A stretch of 64,000 nucleotides of DNA from Cyclobacteriaceae bacterium. Lineage in GTDB: Bacteria > Bacteroidota > Bacteroidia > Cytophagales > Cyclobacteriaceae. The stretch covers positions 558,001-622,000 of the forward strand of contig JAEUUI010000030.1 of NCBI GenBank assembly GCA_016786585.1, given 5' to 3'. The translations under genes were made by a program, and so were the position numbers. Under the pieces are notes generated by a model, which saw only the letters and a program-made list of their open reading frames with translations, was not told the DNA's origin and did no database searches. Positions 44,975 to 53,342 of the stretch are shown piece after piece; the first letter of the stretch is position 1; the number at the start of each line of letters is the position of its first letter.

Positions 44975-46273
44975 TTACTTCTGTGACTTGTTCACACCGG
45001 GTTCACGTTTCAGGAACTCGTCATAAAGTTGTGTGTGACGACTCACCATCGGAATCTGCCAGCCATCGATGAAAACATGAATGATATTCGTTTTTGTTTC
45101 AAACGGATCGCCATCGCTTACAACAATGTTGGCTGTCTTTCCGACTTCAATGGAACCAAGCTTATCGCTCACGCCAAAGATTTCAGCCGGTACAATTGTT
45201 ACCGCTTTCAACGCTTCTTCACGACCCAGCCCATAGGCTGCAGCAAAGCCTGCATTGAACAACAGGTTGCGAACATTTTCGGTTTCGGATGTGCGAAGTG
45301 CAACCTTGACACCTGCCTTTTTCATCAGGCCCGGATTTGCATACGCTTTGTCGTACCGGTCGTATTCGCGGCTTGGCAAGGCAAGTACCGGACCAGCAAT
45401 TACAGGCAACCCGGCCTTTGCAATATCACCCGCAACACGCCAGCCCTCGCGGCAGCCGGTAAGCACTACATTTTTAAGCTTGCGTTCTTTCACCCACGTT
45501 AACGCTTCAAGAATATCTTTTGCTGCGTTTACTTCCAGCAAGATGGTACGTTCACCACGAACTACGGGAAGCATAGCTTCCATTTCAGGATAGTACTCCA
45601 CCCCTTTTCCTTTTGTTGCCGAATCGAGTTTGTGAAACTGAATGGCGCGGTCGAAAACTTCATTGAGCTTCTTCATCGCTTTCTCGGATGCCGACTTAAT
45701 ATCCTCATCTGACCTGCGATCAAAACCTCCTCTTCTTCCCGTTGACGGAAAGTTCACCACTACGCCCTTAAAGTTCGCATACATCTGATCTGGTGTGTAG
45801 CCATGCAGGTTGATGAGCGCAGCCGTACCCGGGAACATACTTCCCACCGGGGCGGTTAGCACGGTAGTAACTCCGTTTACACGGGTAACCGGAATCAAAA
45901 CCGAATTCGGGTTGACAGCGGTAAGCGCCTGCATCTGCGGAATTACTTCTCCGATTTCATTCATGTCGATCGTGCGCTGGTCTGAACCAACTTCCGACAA
46001 GCCCAGGTTTGTACCTGAATCAATGAATCCCGGATAAATCCACTTTCCTTTACAATCGATCACTTCGGCACCGGCCGGAGCGGTTGTGGCAGCACCTACG
46101 TAGGTAATCTTTCCATTCGAAATAATTACCGTTCCATTGTTAATCGTTCCTTTGGTTACAGTTTCAATGGTTGCGTTCGTCAGCGCGAATGTTCCATATT
46201 TTCCTTTCGGTGATTGAGCCTTGGCCGCAACACCTGCGCAAACGAAGAGAATTAAATAAATTATCTTTTTCAT
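44975..46273 (-). CDS. Amidohydrolase-like secreted protein lacking the metal ligands (pseudoenzyme)
   Basis: The 432-residue protein has a signal peptide (about 1-20) and the amidohydrolase composite barrel pattern (GTVIISNGKITYVGAATTAP, GFIDSGTNLGL, and a C-terminal GSIEVGKTANIVVSDGDPF). All canonical metal positions are replaced: the HxH after beta-strand 1 reads GFIDSGTNLG; the barrel HxH reads LLEVNAAKD; the conserved His is in a TGCREGW context; and the Asp-region reads RTSETENV. A functional hydrolase is therefore unlikely, whereas the fold is retained. It is the last of three related genes and overlaps none, with a 5-bp gap to the intact paralogue upstream. Confidence 0.85.
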   Translation of the reverse strand: MKKIIYLILFVCAGVAAKAQSPKGKYGTFALTNATIETVTKGTINNGTVIISNGKITYVGAATTAPAGAEVIDCKGKWIYPGFIDSGTNLGLSEVGSDQRTIDMNEIGEVIPQMQALTAVNPNSVLIPVTRVNGVTTVLTAPVGSMFPGTAALINLHGYTPDQMYANFKGVVVNFPSTGRRGGFDRRSDEDIKSASEKAMKKLNEVFDRAIQFHKLDSATKGKGVEYYPEMEAMLPVVRGERTILLEVNAAKDILEALTWVKERKLKNVVLTGCREGWRVAGDIAKAGLPVIAGPVLALPSREYDRYDKAYANPGLMKKAGVKVALRTSETENVRNLLFNAGFAAAYGLGREEALKAVTIVPAEIFGVSDKLGSIEVGKTANIVVSDGDPFETKTNIIHVFIDGWQIPMVSRHTQLYDEFLKREPGVNKSQK

Positions 46274-46278
46274 GGCGA

Positions 46279-47670
46279 TTAGCGGTTTTGGTCAGCAAAT
46301 TTTACATTCAACAGGAACTCAGCATTCTTCATGCACTCATCGTGATTGTGTGATAACGTTTCTTCAAACACAGCATCGGTGATATCGATCGTTTGTTTCG
46401 GATCGACATACAAGCGCATATCATCAGCATCTTTTTCACGATCGAACTTGATCACGCCATCAATGATCGTATACGCAGGCACGGTATAAACCGACAGCGG
46501 GTGCCCTTTGAAAATCACCACATCTCCGTCTTTACCAACTTCCAGCGAACCCACGCGGTTATCAATACCCAGCTGTTTTGCCGGGTTGATGGTAATCAGC
46601 GAAAGCGCTTCATCGTCTGTCAGGCCGCCATACTTTTGTGTTTTGGCAGCTTCATGGTACAGGTGACGGGTAAGTTCGGCATCATCGGAGTTGATCGATG
46701 TTACAACGCCATTACGTGTCAGAATTGCAGCGTTGTAAGCGGTTGAATAATACACTTCAAACTTGTACGCCCACCAGTCGGCAAACACGGAAGCCATTGC
46801 CCCTTGCGCAGCAAGCTCCGGAGCGACTTTGAATCCCTCGTTGACATGTTGAAATACCAGACGTTTGATACCGAAATCTTTGCAAACTTTTAACAGCATG
46901 TAAATTTCATCGGCCCGGTAACTGTGGCAATGGATGATAATCTCGCCACGGAGAATAGCCGCAATTGTTTCCATGCGCAAATCATACTTCGGAGGAGCGC
47001 CACGGAAACCTTTTTGATTTTTTGACGCGTTGTACTTGTTCCAGCTTTCCATGTATTCTTTTCCTTCTGAAAAAGCCTGACGGATAACAAACTCAACGCC
47101 CATGCGGGTGTTGGGAACAATACCGGCTCCGTTGTTACCATGAACACGTGTCGGGTTTTCGCCAAGTGCAAACTTGATCGTGCGCGGAGCACCTTCCATC
47201 ATCAATACTTTCGGATCCACTGTTCCATAGCGATGCTTGATCGTCTGGCACTGACCCCCGATTGCGTTAGCCGATCCGTGCATGGCGTGTGAAATGGTTA
47301 CGCCACCGGCAATCGCACGATACATGGCGATATCCAGCGGATCAAGGTCATCGCCTTCCCACACCATGGCCGATACCGGTGTTGTTGCTTCATTCACTGC
47401 GTCCAGTGCGAGGTGTGAGTGCGCATCAATGATACCCGGCATTACGTGGTATCCTGTGGCATCAATCACTTTTGCTCCGGCAGGGGCAGCAAGGTTTTTG
47501 CCGATTTGTGAAATCTTTCCATCCTTAATCAGCACATCCGTGTTTTCTTTTACCCCTTGCGTGATGGTAAGAACCGTTCCGTTTTTAATGAGCACTGTTC
47601 CGCGCTCTATTTGTTGTGCCATGCTGCTGATCGCGATCAGGAGACAGGCTATCGTTATTAATTTCTTCAT
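46279..47670 (-). CDS. Secreted amidohydrolase, imidazolonepropionase-like, metal ligands intact
   Basis: The 463-residue protein has a signal peptide ending AISSMAQ (about residue 19). It retains the amidohydrolase metal ligands: HSH in MPGIIDAHSHLAL near residue 80-90, HCH in IIIHCHSYRAD near 245, His in RLVFQHVNEGF and the Asp pair in TSINSDDAELTR. The C-terminal GSLEVGKDGDVVIFKGHPLS is typical of the superfamily. It hydrolyses an unknown C-N bond (peptide-, dipeptide- or cyclic amide-type substrates are common) in the periplasm. Gene spacing of 8 and 5 bp places it in one operon between two degenerate paralogues. Confidence 0.9.
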   Translation of the reverse strand: MKKLITIACLLIAISSMAQQIERGTVLIKNGTVLTITQGVKENTDVLIKDGKISQIGKNLAAPAGAKVIDATGYHVMPGIIDAHSHLALDAVNEATTPVSAMVWEGDDLDPLDIAMYRAIAGGVTISHAMHGSANAIGGQCQTIKHRYGTVDPKVLMMEGAPRTIKFALGENPTRVHGNNGAGIVPNTRMGVEFVIRQAFSEGKEYMESWNKYNASKNQKGFRGAPPKYDLRMETIAAILRGEIIIHCHSYRADEIYMLLKVCKDFGIKRLVFQHVNEGFKVAPELAAQGAMASVFADWWAYKFEVYYSTAYNAAILTRNGVVTSINSDDAELTRHLYHEAAKTQKYGGLTDDEALSLITINPAKQLGIDNRVGSLEVGKDGDVVIFKGHPLSVYTVPAYTIIDGVIKFDREKDADDMRLYVDPKQTIDITDAVFEETLSHNHDECMKNAEFLLNVKFADQNR

Positions 47671-47678
47671 GGTCGTGA

Positions 47679-49448
47679 TTATTTAGGGAGTCGTTTGCCT
47701 TCGGTTGGGAAGCTTCCGTATTCAGCCACCGATGAGGTGCCTTTAAAAGAGTCCCCTTCTATTTTCACAGCAACTTCCACGGTGATGTTTGAACCTCCGT
47801 AATTAAATGTAAAGGTGAACGTAAGAGCGTTTCCGTCCAGTTTGGCGTTATCAATACCCACAGCAGGATTGATACTACCCCCGCTCATGGTACCTGTAAT
47901 CGTATTTCCTTCTTTCTTAATAACCAGTTTGGATTGTTCAACACCGTTTGGGGTTTCGGTTGAAATACTCCATTCTCCTTCTGCTTTCACTCCGGCATCT
48001 TTCGAACCGCTATCGTTCTTCTTGCCGTCTTTCGAATCTTTCGAGTCCTTAACGTCAAATTTGTACATCGTTCCTTCTACAAACACGTAGCGAACTTTAG
48101 CTTTCTCATTGAAATAGGGCTTATCGCTAATCACGAGGTTGGCAATCTTACCGTTGTCTACCGAGCCAAGCCGGTCGGAAAGTCCGAGCATTTCAGCCGG
48201 TGCCGTTGTTAATGAAGCAAGTGCAGCATCTTCCGGAAGACCGGCTTCAATCATTCTGCGCAGGTTAGCCTGGATATTACCTGACTTTGCGCTAAGCGTG
48301 GAGAATCCAAACTTTACCCCGGCTTTCTGAAACGTTGCGGCCTGACCAACATACCTGGCCATAAACTCTGCCTTTCTTTTTTCAAGAGCGGCCTTCTCTT
48401 CGGCTGTGGCAGTCTTAGGAGCCTCCTCTTTTTTAGGCTCTTCTTTTTTAGCTTCGTCTTTCTTGCCTTCTTCTTTCTTGGACTCGTCCTTTTTCTTATC
48501 GTCTTTTTTGTCTTTGTCTTCCGGTAAATCAAGACTTAAGAAAACTTTTGCATTGGCTGCTTTTATTTTGTTCACGATGTCCCAGCCTTCTTTCAACTCA
48601 GCCAGCATCAGCGAAAAGCCTAAATCATTTTGCAATGTCAGTACGCGCTGTGCATCGACAACACGTTCGGCTTTGAACAGAACCGGCTGACGTTTATCCA
48701 CTACCGGGTAAAGCGATTCGAGCACGCGGTCGGTAGCCGGCCGCTGAATACCGGCACGGTTTGATGCATATGCATTTTCATATGCGCGGCTTAACGAAGC
48801 CTGACGATACAGCTCGCGGTACTTCGCCATAACCCCCATCACCGTTGCGGGATAAACACCGCGTGCAGGCGACAGTTCGGAATAAAAAGACGATTTATTA
48901 ACGAGCACCATTTGATCGGCCGACTTACCGCTAAGCAGGATGATGGATCCGTTACCGGGCATCATGCCGCCATACGGCACAACATGCGCTGCTGTAAAAC
49001 CCAACGCACGAAGTTCTTCGATTGATTTTTCAGCAGGATTCAGTGAAACGCGAACATCGTTTTGTGGTGTGATACCAGCTTCCTCCGGTTTCGGGTTACC
49101 CGGGTCTTTAGGCCGCGGGCCGCGTTCCTCATCTTTGGGTTTTGTGAGTCCGACACGCGAAAGGCCATCAATGAAGCCGGCGTACACATACATGCTGTCG
49201 GCTTTGATTACGATTGCGTCCGCAGGAATTGAGACATTCTTCCCAACCGATACGATCAGTCCGTCTTTCATCACAACGGTTCCCATATCGATTTTACGGC
49301 CGGGGGCTTGAATAATATTTACGTTGGTAATGGCGTATGTCCGCGAAACGGGCGCCAGTTCATCCTGCGCAAAAAGTACTGCGGGCCAGCAAAAAACAGC
49401 CACCGTCAGCAACTTTTTCAGCAGGACGCTACTGAATAATTTCTTCAT
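47679..49448 (-). CDS. Amidohydrolase-like secreted protein with a charged insert and C-terminal beta domain (pseudoenzyme)
   Basis: From the start at 49448 (MKKLFSSVLLKK, preferred because it puts the basic N-region directly before the hydrophobic signal core; the frame is open to 49538) the 589-residue protein has a signal peptide ending AVLFAQ. The amidohydrolase barrel is recognisable, but the first HxH reads GFIDGLSRVG and no other metal ligands are conserved. In the middle (about 48310-48530) an insert of roughly 40 residues is almost only Lys, Glu and Asp. After the C-terminal amidohydrolase strands (GSVDNGKIANLVISDKPYF) comes a Lys/Ser/Asp linker and a final ~110-residue beta-rich domain (TFTFTFNYGGSNITVEVAVK). 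It leads the three-gene operon. Confidence 0.83.
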   Translation of the reverse strand: MKKLFSSVLLKKLLTVAVFCWPAVLFAQDELAPVSRTYAITNVNIIQAPGRKIDMGTVVMKDGLIVSVGKNVSIPADAIVIKADSMYVYAGFIDGLSRVGLTKPKDEERGPRPKDPGNPKPEEAGITPQNDVRVSLNPAEKSIEELRALGFTAAHVVPYGGMMPGNGSIILLSGKSADQMVLVNKSSFYSELSPARGVYPATVMGVMAKYRELYRQASLSRAYENAYASNRAGIQRPATDRVLESLYPVVDKRQPVLFKAERVVDAQRVLTLQNDLGFSLMLAELKEGWDIVNKIKAANAKVFLSLDLPEDKDKKDDKKKDESKKEEGKKDEAKKEEPKKEEAPKTATAEEKAALEKRKAEFMARYVGQAATFQKAGVKFGFSTLSAKSGNIQANLRRMIEAGLPEDAALASLTTAPAEMLGLSDRLGSVDNGKIANLVISDKPYFNEKAKVRYVFVEGTMYKFDVKDSKDSKDGKKNDSGSKDAGVKAEGEWSISTETPNGVEQSKLVIKKEGNTITGTMSGGSINPAVGIDNAKLDGNALTFTFTFNYGGSNITVEVAVKIEGDSFKGTSSVAEYGSFPTEGKRLPK

Positions 49449-49642
49449 GAACGAAAGGTTTAGGTACACTTTAAAGGGGTTAATATAACCATGTTTGCGG
49501 GAGACATTCAAACGAAATTGACGGGTGGTTTCAGGCATTTACTACCGGATTTTTGGTTCTGCCGGATCCTTATCTGCAGTTGAGTACACCGGTTTAACAG
49601 TTCATTACAATACCTTTTGCTGCGATGTATCCCGGAGGCATG

Positions 49643-49665
49643 TTTGTACCGTAAAAGAGTACAAA
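49643..49665. promoter_or_regulatory. Inverted repeat before the repeat-protein gene
   Basis: TTTGTAC (49643-49649), 9-nt spacer, GTACAAA (49659-49665) is a perfect dyad ending 9 nt before the preferred start at 49675. It could be a repressor operator or an mRNA hairpin. A TACCTTTT sequence at 49611-49618 is a possible -7 box. Confidence 0.35.
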
Positions 49666-49674
49666 AACAGACTT

Positions 49675-51135
49675 ATGATGACTTTTTCATTCGCCAAACG
49701 CATCGCTGCCACGCTTGTAGGGTTGACGTTATTAATCCAGCCGCTGGTGGCTCAGAAAACTGCCAGCAAATCATCTTCGGTAAGCATTACTTCCGATTCG
49801 CGTGATAATGTGCAGCGTTGGAAGACTTCCAACGGGTTCGATAATTTCAATGTTGAATACCGCGGAAAGATTGAAATCACGGATGATGATAAAGACATCA
49901 AAGGCATGTCGGATGACGGCTACCTCGAGATCAGTAAAACCGTATTCGGCAGCAACCGCTCAATTGTGATCGAGGCACACGGGAACGGAAAAATTACCCG
50001 CGAATATTACGAAGGCCGTAAACAGATTGCGTGGGAACCAGAAGGTAAAAAATGGTTGTCGGAAGTTCTTCCCGAAGTTGTACGCACAACCACGCTTTGC
50101 GCGGAAAGCCGCGTTGCACGATTTTTCCGTCAGGGCGGTACAAACGGAGTGCTGAATGAGCTCGACAAAATGGAAAGCGACTATGTCCGTTCTGCTTATG
50201 CGAACCTGTTGATGAAACAATCAATTCAGCCGAAGGATTATGCCATGATCATTAACAGGTACGCTGATAAAACAGATTCCGATCATTACATGACCGAATT
50301 CTTAAAAAATCACACGGCTAAGTTTTTACAAAATGCAGAGGCCACAACAGCCTTGTTTTCCGCAACCCGCAAAATGGATTCTGATCATTACAAAACTGTT
50401 GTGATCAAAGAAGCGCTTCGTGGTCAAACGGCCTCGATTCAAAATGTAAAAATTATCCTGCAGGCCGCAAGCCAGATGGAATCCGACTACTACGTTGCTG
50501 AAGTTCTCGGTTCGCTGTTAAAGCAAAATAACCTGAGCGATGGCGTAGTTGCTGAAATCATTTCAACAACCGGTTCAATAGAATCCGACCACTACAAAAC
50601 AGCGGTGCTTACCGAAGCCATGGGCAAATCAGGCCTCTCGGCAACTTCCTACAGCCGGGTGGTGGATGCAGTAAAAACAATCGAGTCCGACCATTACATC
50701 ACGGTAGTATTGAATGACTTGCTCGAAAATAAACTTACCGATGAAACGCTGAACACACTGGCAACCATTTTACCGTCTATCGAATCGGATCATTACAAAA
50801 CAGAAGTGTTCACAACATTGCTGAAACGCCAGGATTTGAAAGAAGAACAGTTCGACAAACTCATGCAGTCGTTTGACCGCATGGATAGTGATCACTATAA
50901 AACGGTGGTATTGCAACAGGCTATTGGTGCCAGTAACCTGACAGAAAGCAAGCTCCTCAAAATCCTGCAAAAGACTACGAGCATCGATTCCGACCACTAC
51001 ATTACCGAAGTTCTTATCTACGCTGCACCGAAAGTGCGGGCAGGAAGCGCGAGTGTGCAAAGTGCCTACCGCGCGGCAGCAAAAAATATCTCTTCTGAAA
51101 CGTATTACGGCCGCGCTATCCGGGCAATTGAATAA
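49675..51135 (+). CDS. Secreted protein of about nine tandem 34-residue helical repeats
   Basis: From the start at 49675 (MMTFSFAKRIAATLVG; the frame is open to 49525) the 486-residue protein has a signal peptide ending LVAQ, then a beta-rich N-terminal domain (about 35-160, FDNFNVEYRGKIEITDDDKD, SDDGYLEISKTVFGSN). From about residue 166 to the end it carries roughly nine repeats of 34 residues that start with (M/I)(D/E)SDHYKT or a close variant, for example MDSDHYKTVVIKEALRG, IESDHYKTAVLTEAMGK and IDSDHYITEVLIYAA. The pattern suggests an alpha-solenoid of HEAT-like type. Such repeats occur in Bacteroidota proteins, some linked to BlaR1-like peptidases, but no function is known. It may be an adaptor in the envelope. 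Confidence 0.8.
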   Translation: MMTFSFAKRIAATLVGLTLLIQPLVAQKTASKSSSVSITSDSRDNVQRWKTSNGFDNFNVEYRGKIEITDDDKDIKGMSDDGYLEISKTVFGSNRSIVIEAHGNGKITREYYEGRKQIAWEPEGKKWLSEVLPEVVRTTTLCAESRVARFFRQGGTNGVLNELDKMESDYVRSAYANLLMKQSIQPKDYAMIINRYADKTDSDHYMTEFLKNHTAKFLQNAEATTALFSATRKMDSDHYKTVVIKEALRGQTASIQNVKIILQAASQMESDYYVAEVLGSLLKQNNLSDGVVAEIISTTGSIESDHYKTAVLTEAMGKSGLSATSYSRVVDAVKTIESDHYITVVLNDLLENKLTDETLNTLATILPSIESDHYKTEVFTTLLKRQDLKEEQFDKLMQSFDRMDSDHYKTVVLQQAIGASNLTESKLLKILQKTTSIDSDHYITEVLIYAAPKVRAGSASVQSAYRAAAKNISSETYYGRAIRAIE

Positions 51136-51159
51136 TCTGAAAAAGCCATAGTAACTTTA
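51128..51159 (+). promoter_or_regulatory. Candidate promoter of the LytS/LytTR operon
   Basis: TTG at 51128-51130, a 21-nt spacer and TAACTTTA at 51152-51159 fit the Bacteroidota promoter with one mismatch in the -7 box. The ATG of the first kinase is 24 nt downstream. The TTG lies inside the end of the upstream repeat-protein gene. Confidence 0.4.
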
Positions 51160-51183
51160 GTACGCAACAGCAGTACAGTTACT

Positions 51184-52284
51184 ATGGTTTCAAAGCTTTC
51201 CGACATGGGATACCCGCTTCGCAGAATAGCGCTGAATACCGCAGTTGCCTCGGCCCTTGGCCTGTTCTTCTTCTTTTACCTTCAATACAGCGAAAGTCTT
51301 ACCGGAACCATCCAGCCACTCGAAAAGATTATTCCGGGGATTTTACTCAGCATCGTAATCGGAAACTGCACGGGAGTAGTGGCCGGGTTTTTAAATGGCT
51401 GGCTCGACCGGTTGTTCCCATGGCAAGCAGGTTTTGCTGGCCGGTTTCTGCTGGGGTACATCGCCCAGGTGCTTGTACTTTCCCTGGTTGCAGGCGGCCT
51501 TTCGCTGTTGTTGATTGAACTATTTGGGCCTTCTGTTTTCTGGCGAGGACTAAGCACGAGTGATGAAGATCTCGCCTGGAAATTCTTCATCCTGATTGTA
51601 GTCGTAGTTTTTATCTACAAGGTTATCTATACGATTCTCTTTTCATACCGGCAATACGCGGTTACACAAATTGAAACTGTTCAAAACGAACGAAGGCAAT
51701 TGGAACTTCAGTTCGAGGCGTTAAAAAGTCAGCTTAGCCCCCATTACCTGTTCAACAGTTTGAATACAATTTCGTCACTTATCTATAACGATCCGCAAAC
51801 GGCTGAGCAATTCATTCGCAGGCTGGCCCTCACCTATCAATACATTCTTTCAACCCAACAAAAGAAATATGTCACTCTTTCAGAGGAGCTTGATTTCGTA
51901 CAATCGTATTATTATTTACTAAGAATAAGGTTTCAGCAATCGCTTACGCTGGAGGTGAATCTTCCCAAATCAATTCTGACAAGCCCTATTCCGCCACTTA
52001 CACTTCAGTTGCTGGTAGAAAATGCAGTAAAACATAACACTATTACTCCTGAGAAGCCATTGTTGATTTACATCAGCGCGGTTGATAACACGCAGTTAAA
52101 GGTCACCAACACAAAGAATGAATCGGTGCAATCATCGGCATCCTTCCGCATTGGTATCGAAAATATCCGGAAACGGTATGAATTCTTTACTGCCAAAAAA
52201 GTGGAAGTGAAAGATGAAGAAAAATTTGTTGTATCGCTGCCCGTGCTTCGCCTGCGGGAAGTAACCCTCCAAAAATCCGCCTGA
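51184..52284 (+). CDS. LytS-type sensor histidine kinase
   Basis: The 366-residue kinase has four TM helices (about residues 13-37, 52-76, 92-117 and 133-150), a coiled-coil linker (VQNERRQLELQFEALKSQL) and a His_kinase domain with the phospho-acceptor His187 in LSPHYLFNSLNTISSLIYND. The ATP-binding N box is intact (LQLLVENAVKHN) and the G-box equivalent is IGIENIRKRYEFF. It senses an unknown envelope signal and should phosphorylate the LytTR regulator two genes downstream. Its last base overlaps the ATG of the next gene. Confidence 0.92.
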   Translation: MVSKLSDMGYPLRRIALNTAVASALGLFFFFYLQYSESLTGTIQPLEKIIPGILLSIVIGNCTGVVAGFLNGWLDRLFPWQAGFAGRFLLGYIAQVLVLSLVAGGLSLLLIELFGPSVFWRGLSTSDEDLAWKFFILIVVVVFIYKVIYTILFSYRQYAVTQIETVQNERRQLELQFEALKSQLSPHYLFNSLNTISSLIYNDPQTAEQFIRRLALTYQYILSTQQKKYVTLSEELDFVQSYYYLLRIRFQQSLTLEVNLPKSILTSPIPPLTLQLLVENAVKHNTITPEKPLLIYISAVDNTQLKVTNTKNESVQSSASFRIGIENIRKRYEFFTAKKVEVKDEEKFVVSLPVLRLREVTLQKSA

Positions 52285-53342
52285 TGAAAAAGTACTTTAT
52301 TCATAATGCATTCTTCAGGTTGCTGGCACCTCCGGTTTATGGAGTACTCACGTACCTGATAATTCTGCTAATCAACAATTCATTGCTGGAGGTAGATAAA
52401 ATCTTCAGCGGACAGGAGGTTTACATGTGCATAGGACTCACGTTTATCTGTTTTGAATCGTCCCGACTGGTAATCATTACCCTGCACCGTTTTTTAAAAG
52501 GTAAGGCTGCGAGATTAACATTTCCGATTCAGTTTATAGCGGGAACAATCATTCCTACCGCGCTTGTAATTTTAGCCATTTCGCTGTACTTCACATACGC
52601 GATTGGATTCAGCATCGGGTTCTCAGAACTCATTGTTTTCACAATCATTTTCAGTCTTTCCGCAGTCTTATACAACGCACTTTACGTCAGCAACGATTAC
52701 CAGCTTCGTGAAAATACACTCAAGCTTACATCTGAACGCCAGCAGCGTGAAGTGCTTGAAATGGAAATGGATGAGTTCCGTAACGACATCAATCCCGACC
52801 TGTTGTATGAAAGTCTGGAGAATGTGATCAGCATGATCAACCGCAGAAACAACGATGCAGAAGAATACATCGATTACCTGGCAAGCGCCTATCGCTACGT
52901 GTTAACGAACCGTCAGCAGGAGTTAATTTCACTGGAGGCAGAAATTGGCGCAGGCCGGAATATTGTACGCCTGCTGAACGAAAAATATTTCGGACAGTTG
53001 AAATTTGATGTATCGCTTACATCATCAGAAATGAATCTTCAGCTTATTCCAGGTTCGCTTCCGGTCGCGATCGAATCGATTGTACGCAATACCATTATCT
53101 CCGTAAATGATCCGCTCGTAATTAAATGTTACCTCGAAGATGATGAATACCTGGTGCTGCAATGCAAGCTCAACGACCGCCTGATCAGGCATACGGAAAG
53201 CACCCTTGCCCTTACACGATTACAGAAATCATACAGCCTTTACAGCGAAAAGCCGTTGATCCAGGTAAAGGCGTACGAGGAGAATTATATTAAATTGCCC
53301 GTTCTGCGTCTTGCAGAAGAAGCGCTGACGCATGAATCATGA
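52284..53342 (+). CDS. LytS-like histidine kinase paralogue without the phospho-acceptor His
   Basis: The 352-residue protein copies the layout of the preceding gene: four TM helices (about 15-31, 43-60, 80-105 and 113-135), a coiled-coil and a kinase-like domain. At the His position it reads INPDLLYESLENVISMI with Asp172 in place of His, and the N box reads LPVAIESIVRNT instead of LVENAVKHN. Both changes suggest it cannot autophosphorylate and may bind nucleotide weakly. It could act as a regulatory partner in a heterodimer with the active kinase. It overlaps the kinase by one base and the regulator by four. Confidence 0.82.
   Translation: MKKYFIHNAFFRLLAPPVYGVLTYLIILLINNSLLEVDKIFSGQEVYMCIGLTFICFESSRLVIITLHRFLKGKAARLTFPIQFIAGTIIPTALVILAISLYFTYAIGFSIGFSELIVFTIIFSLSAVLYNALYVSNDYQLRENTLKLTSERQQREVLEMEMDEFRNDINPDLLYESLENVISMINRRNNDAEEYIDYLASAYRYVLTNRQQELISLEAEIGAGRNIVRLLNEKYFGQLKFDVSLTSSEMNLQLIPGSLPVAIESIVRNTIISVNDPLVIKCYLEDDEYLVLQCKLNDRLIRHTESTLALTRLQKSYSLYSEKPLIQVKAYEENYIKLPVLRLAEEALTHES

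Noticed and set aside
49525-49675. Longer N-terminus of the repeat protein beginning at 49525
   Set aside because: The start at 49675 is followed directly by a normal signal peptide; the extra 50 residues would destroy it and overlap the dyad and promoter region.
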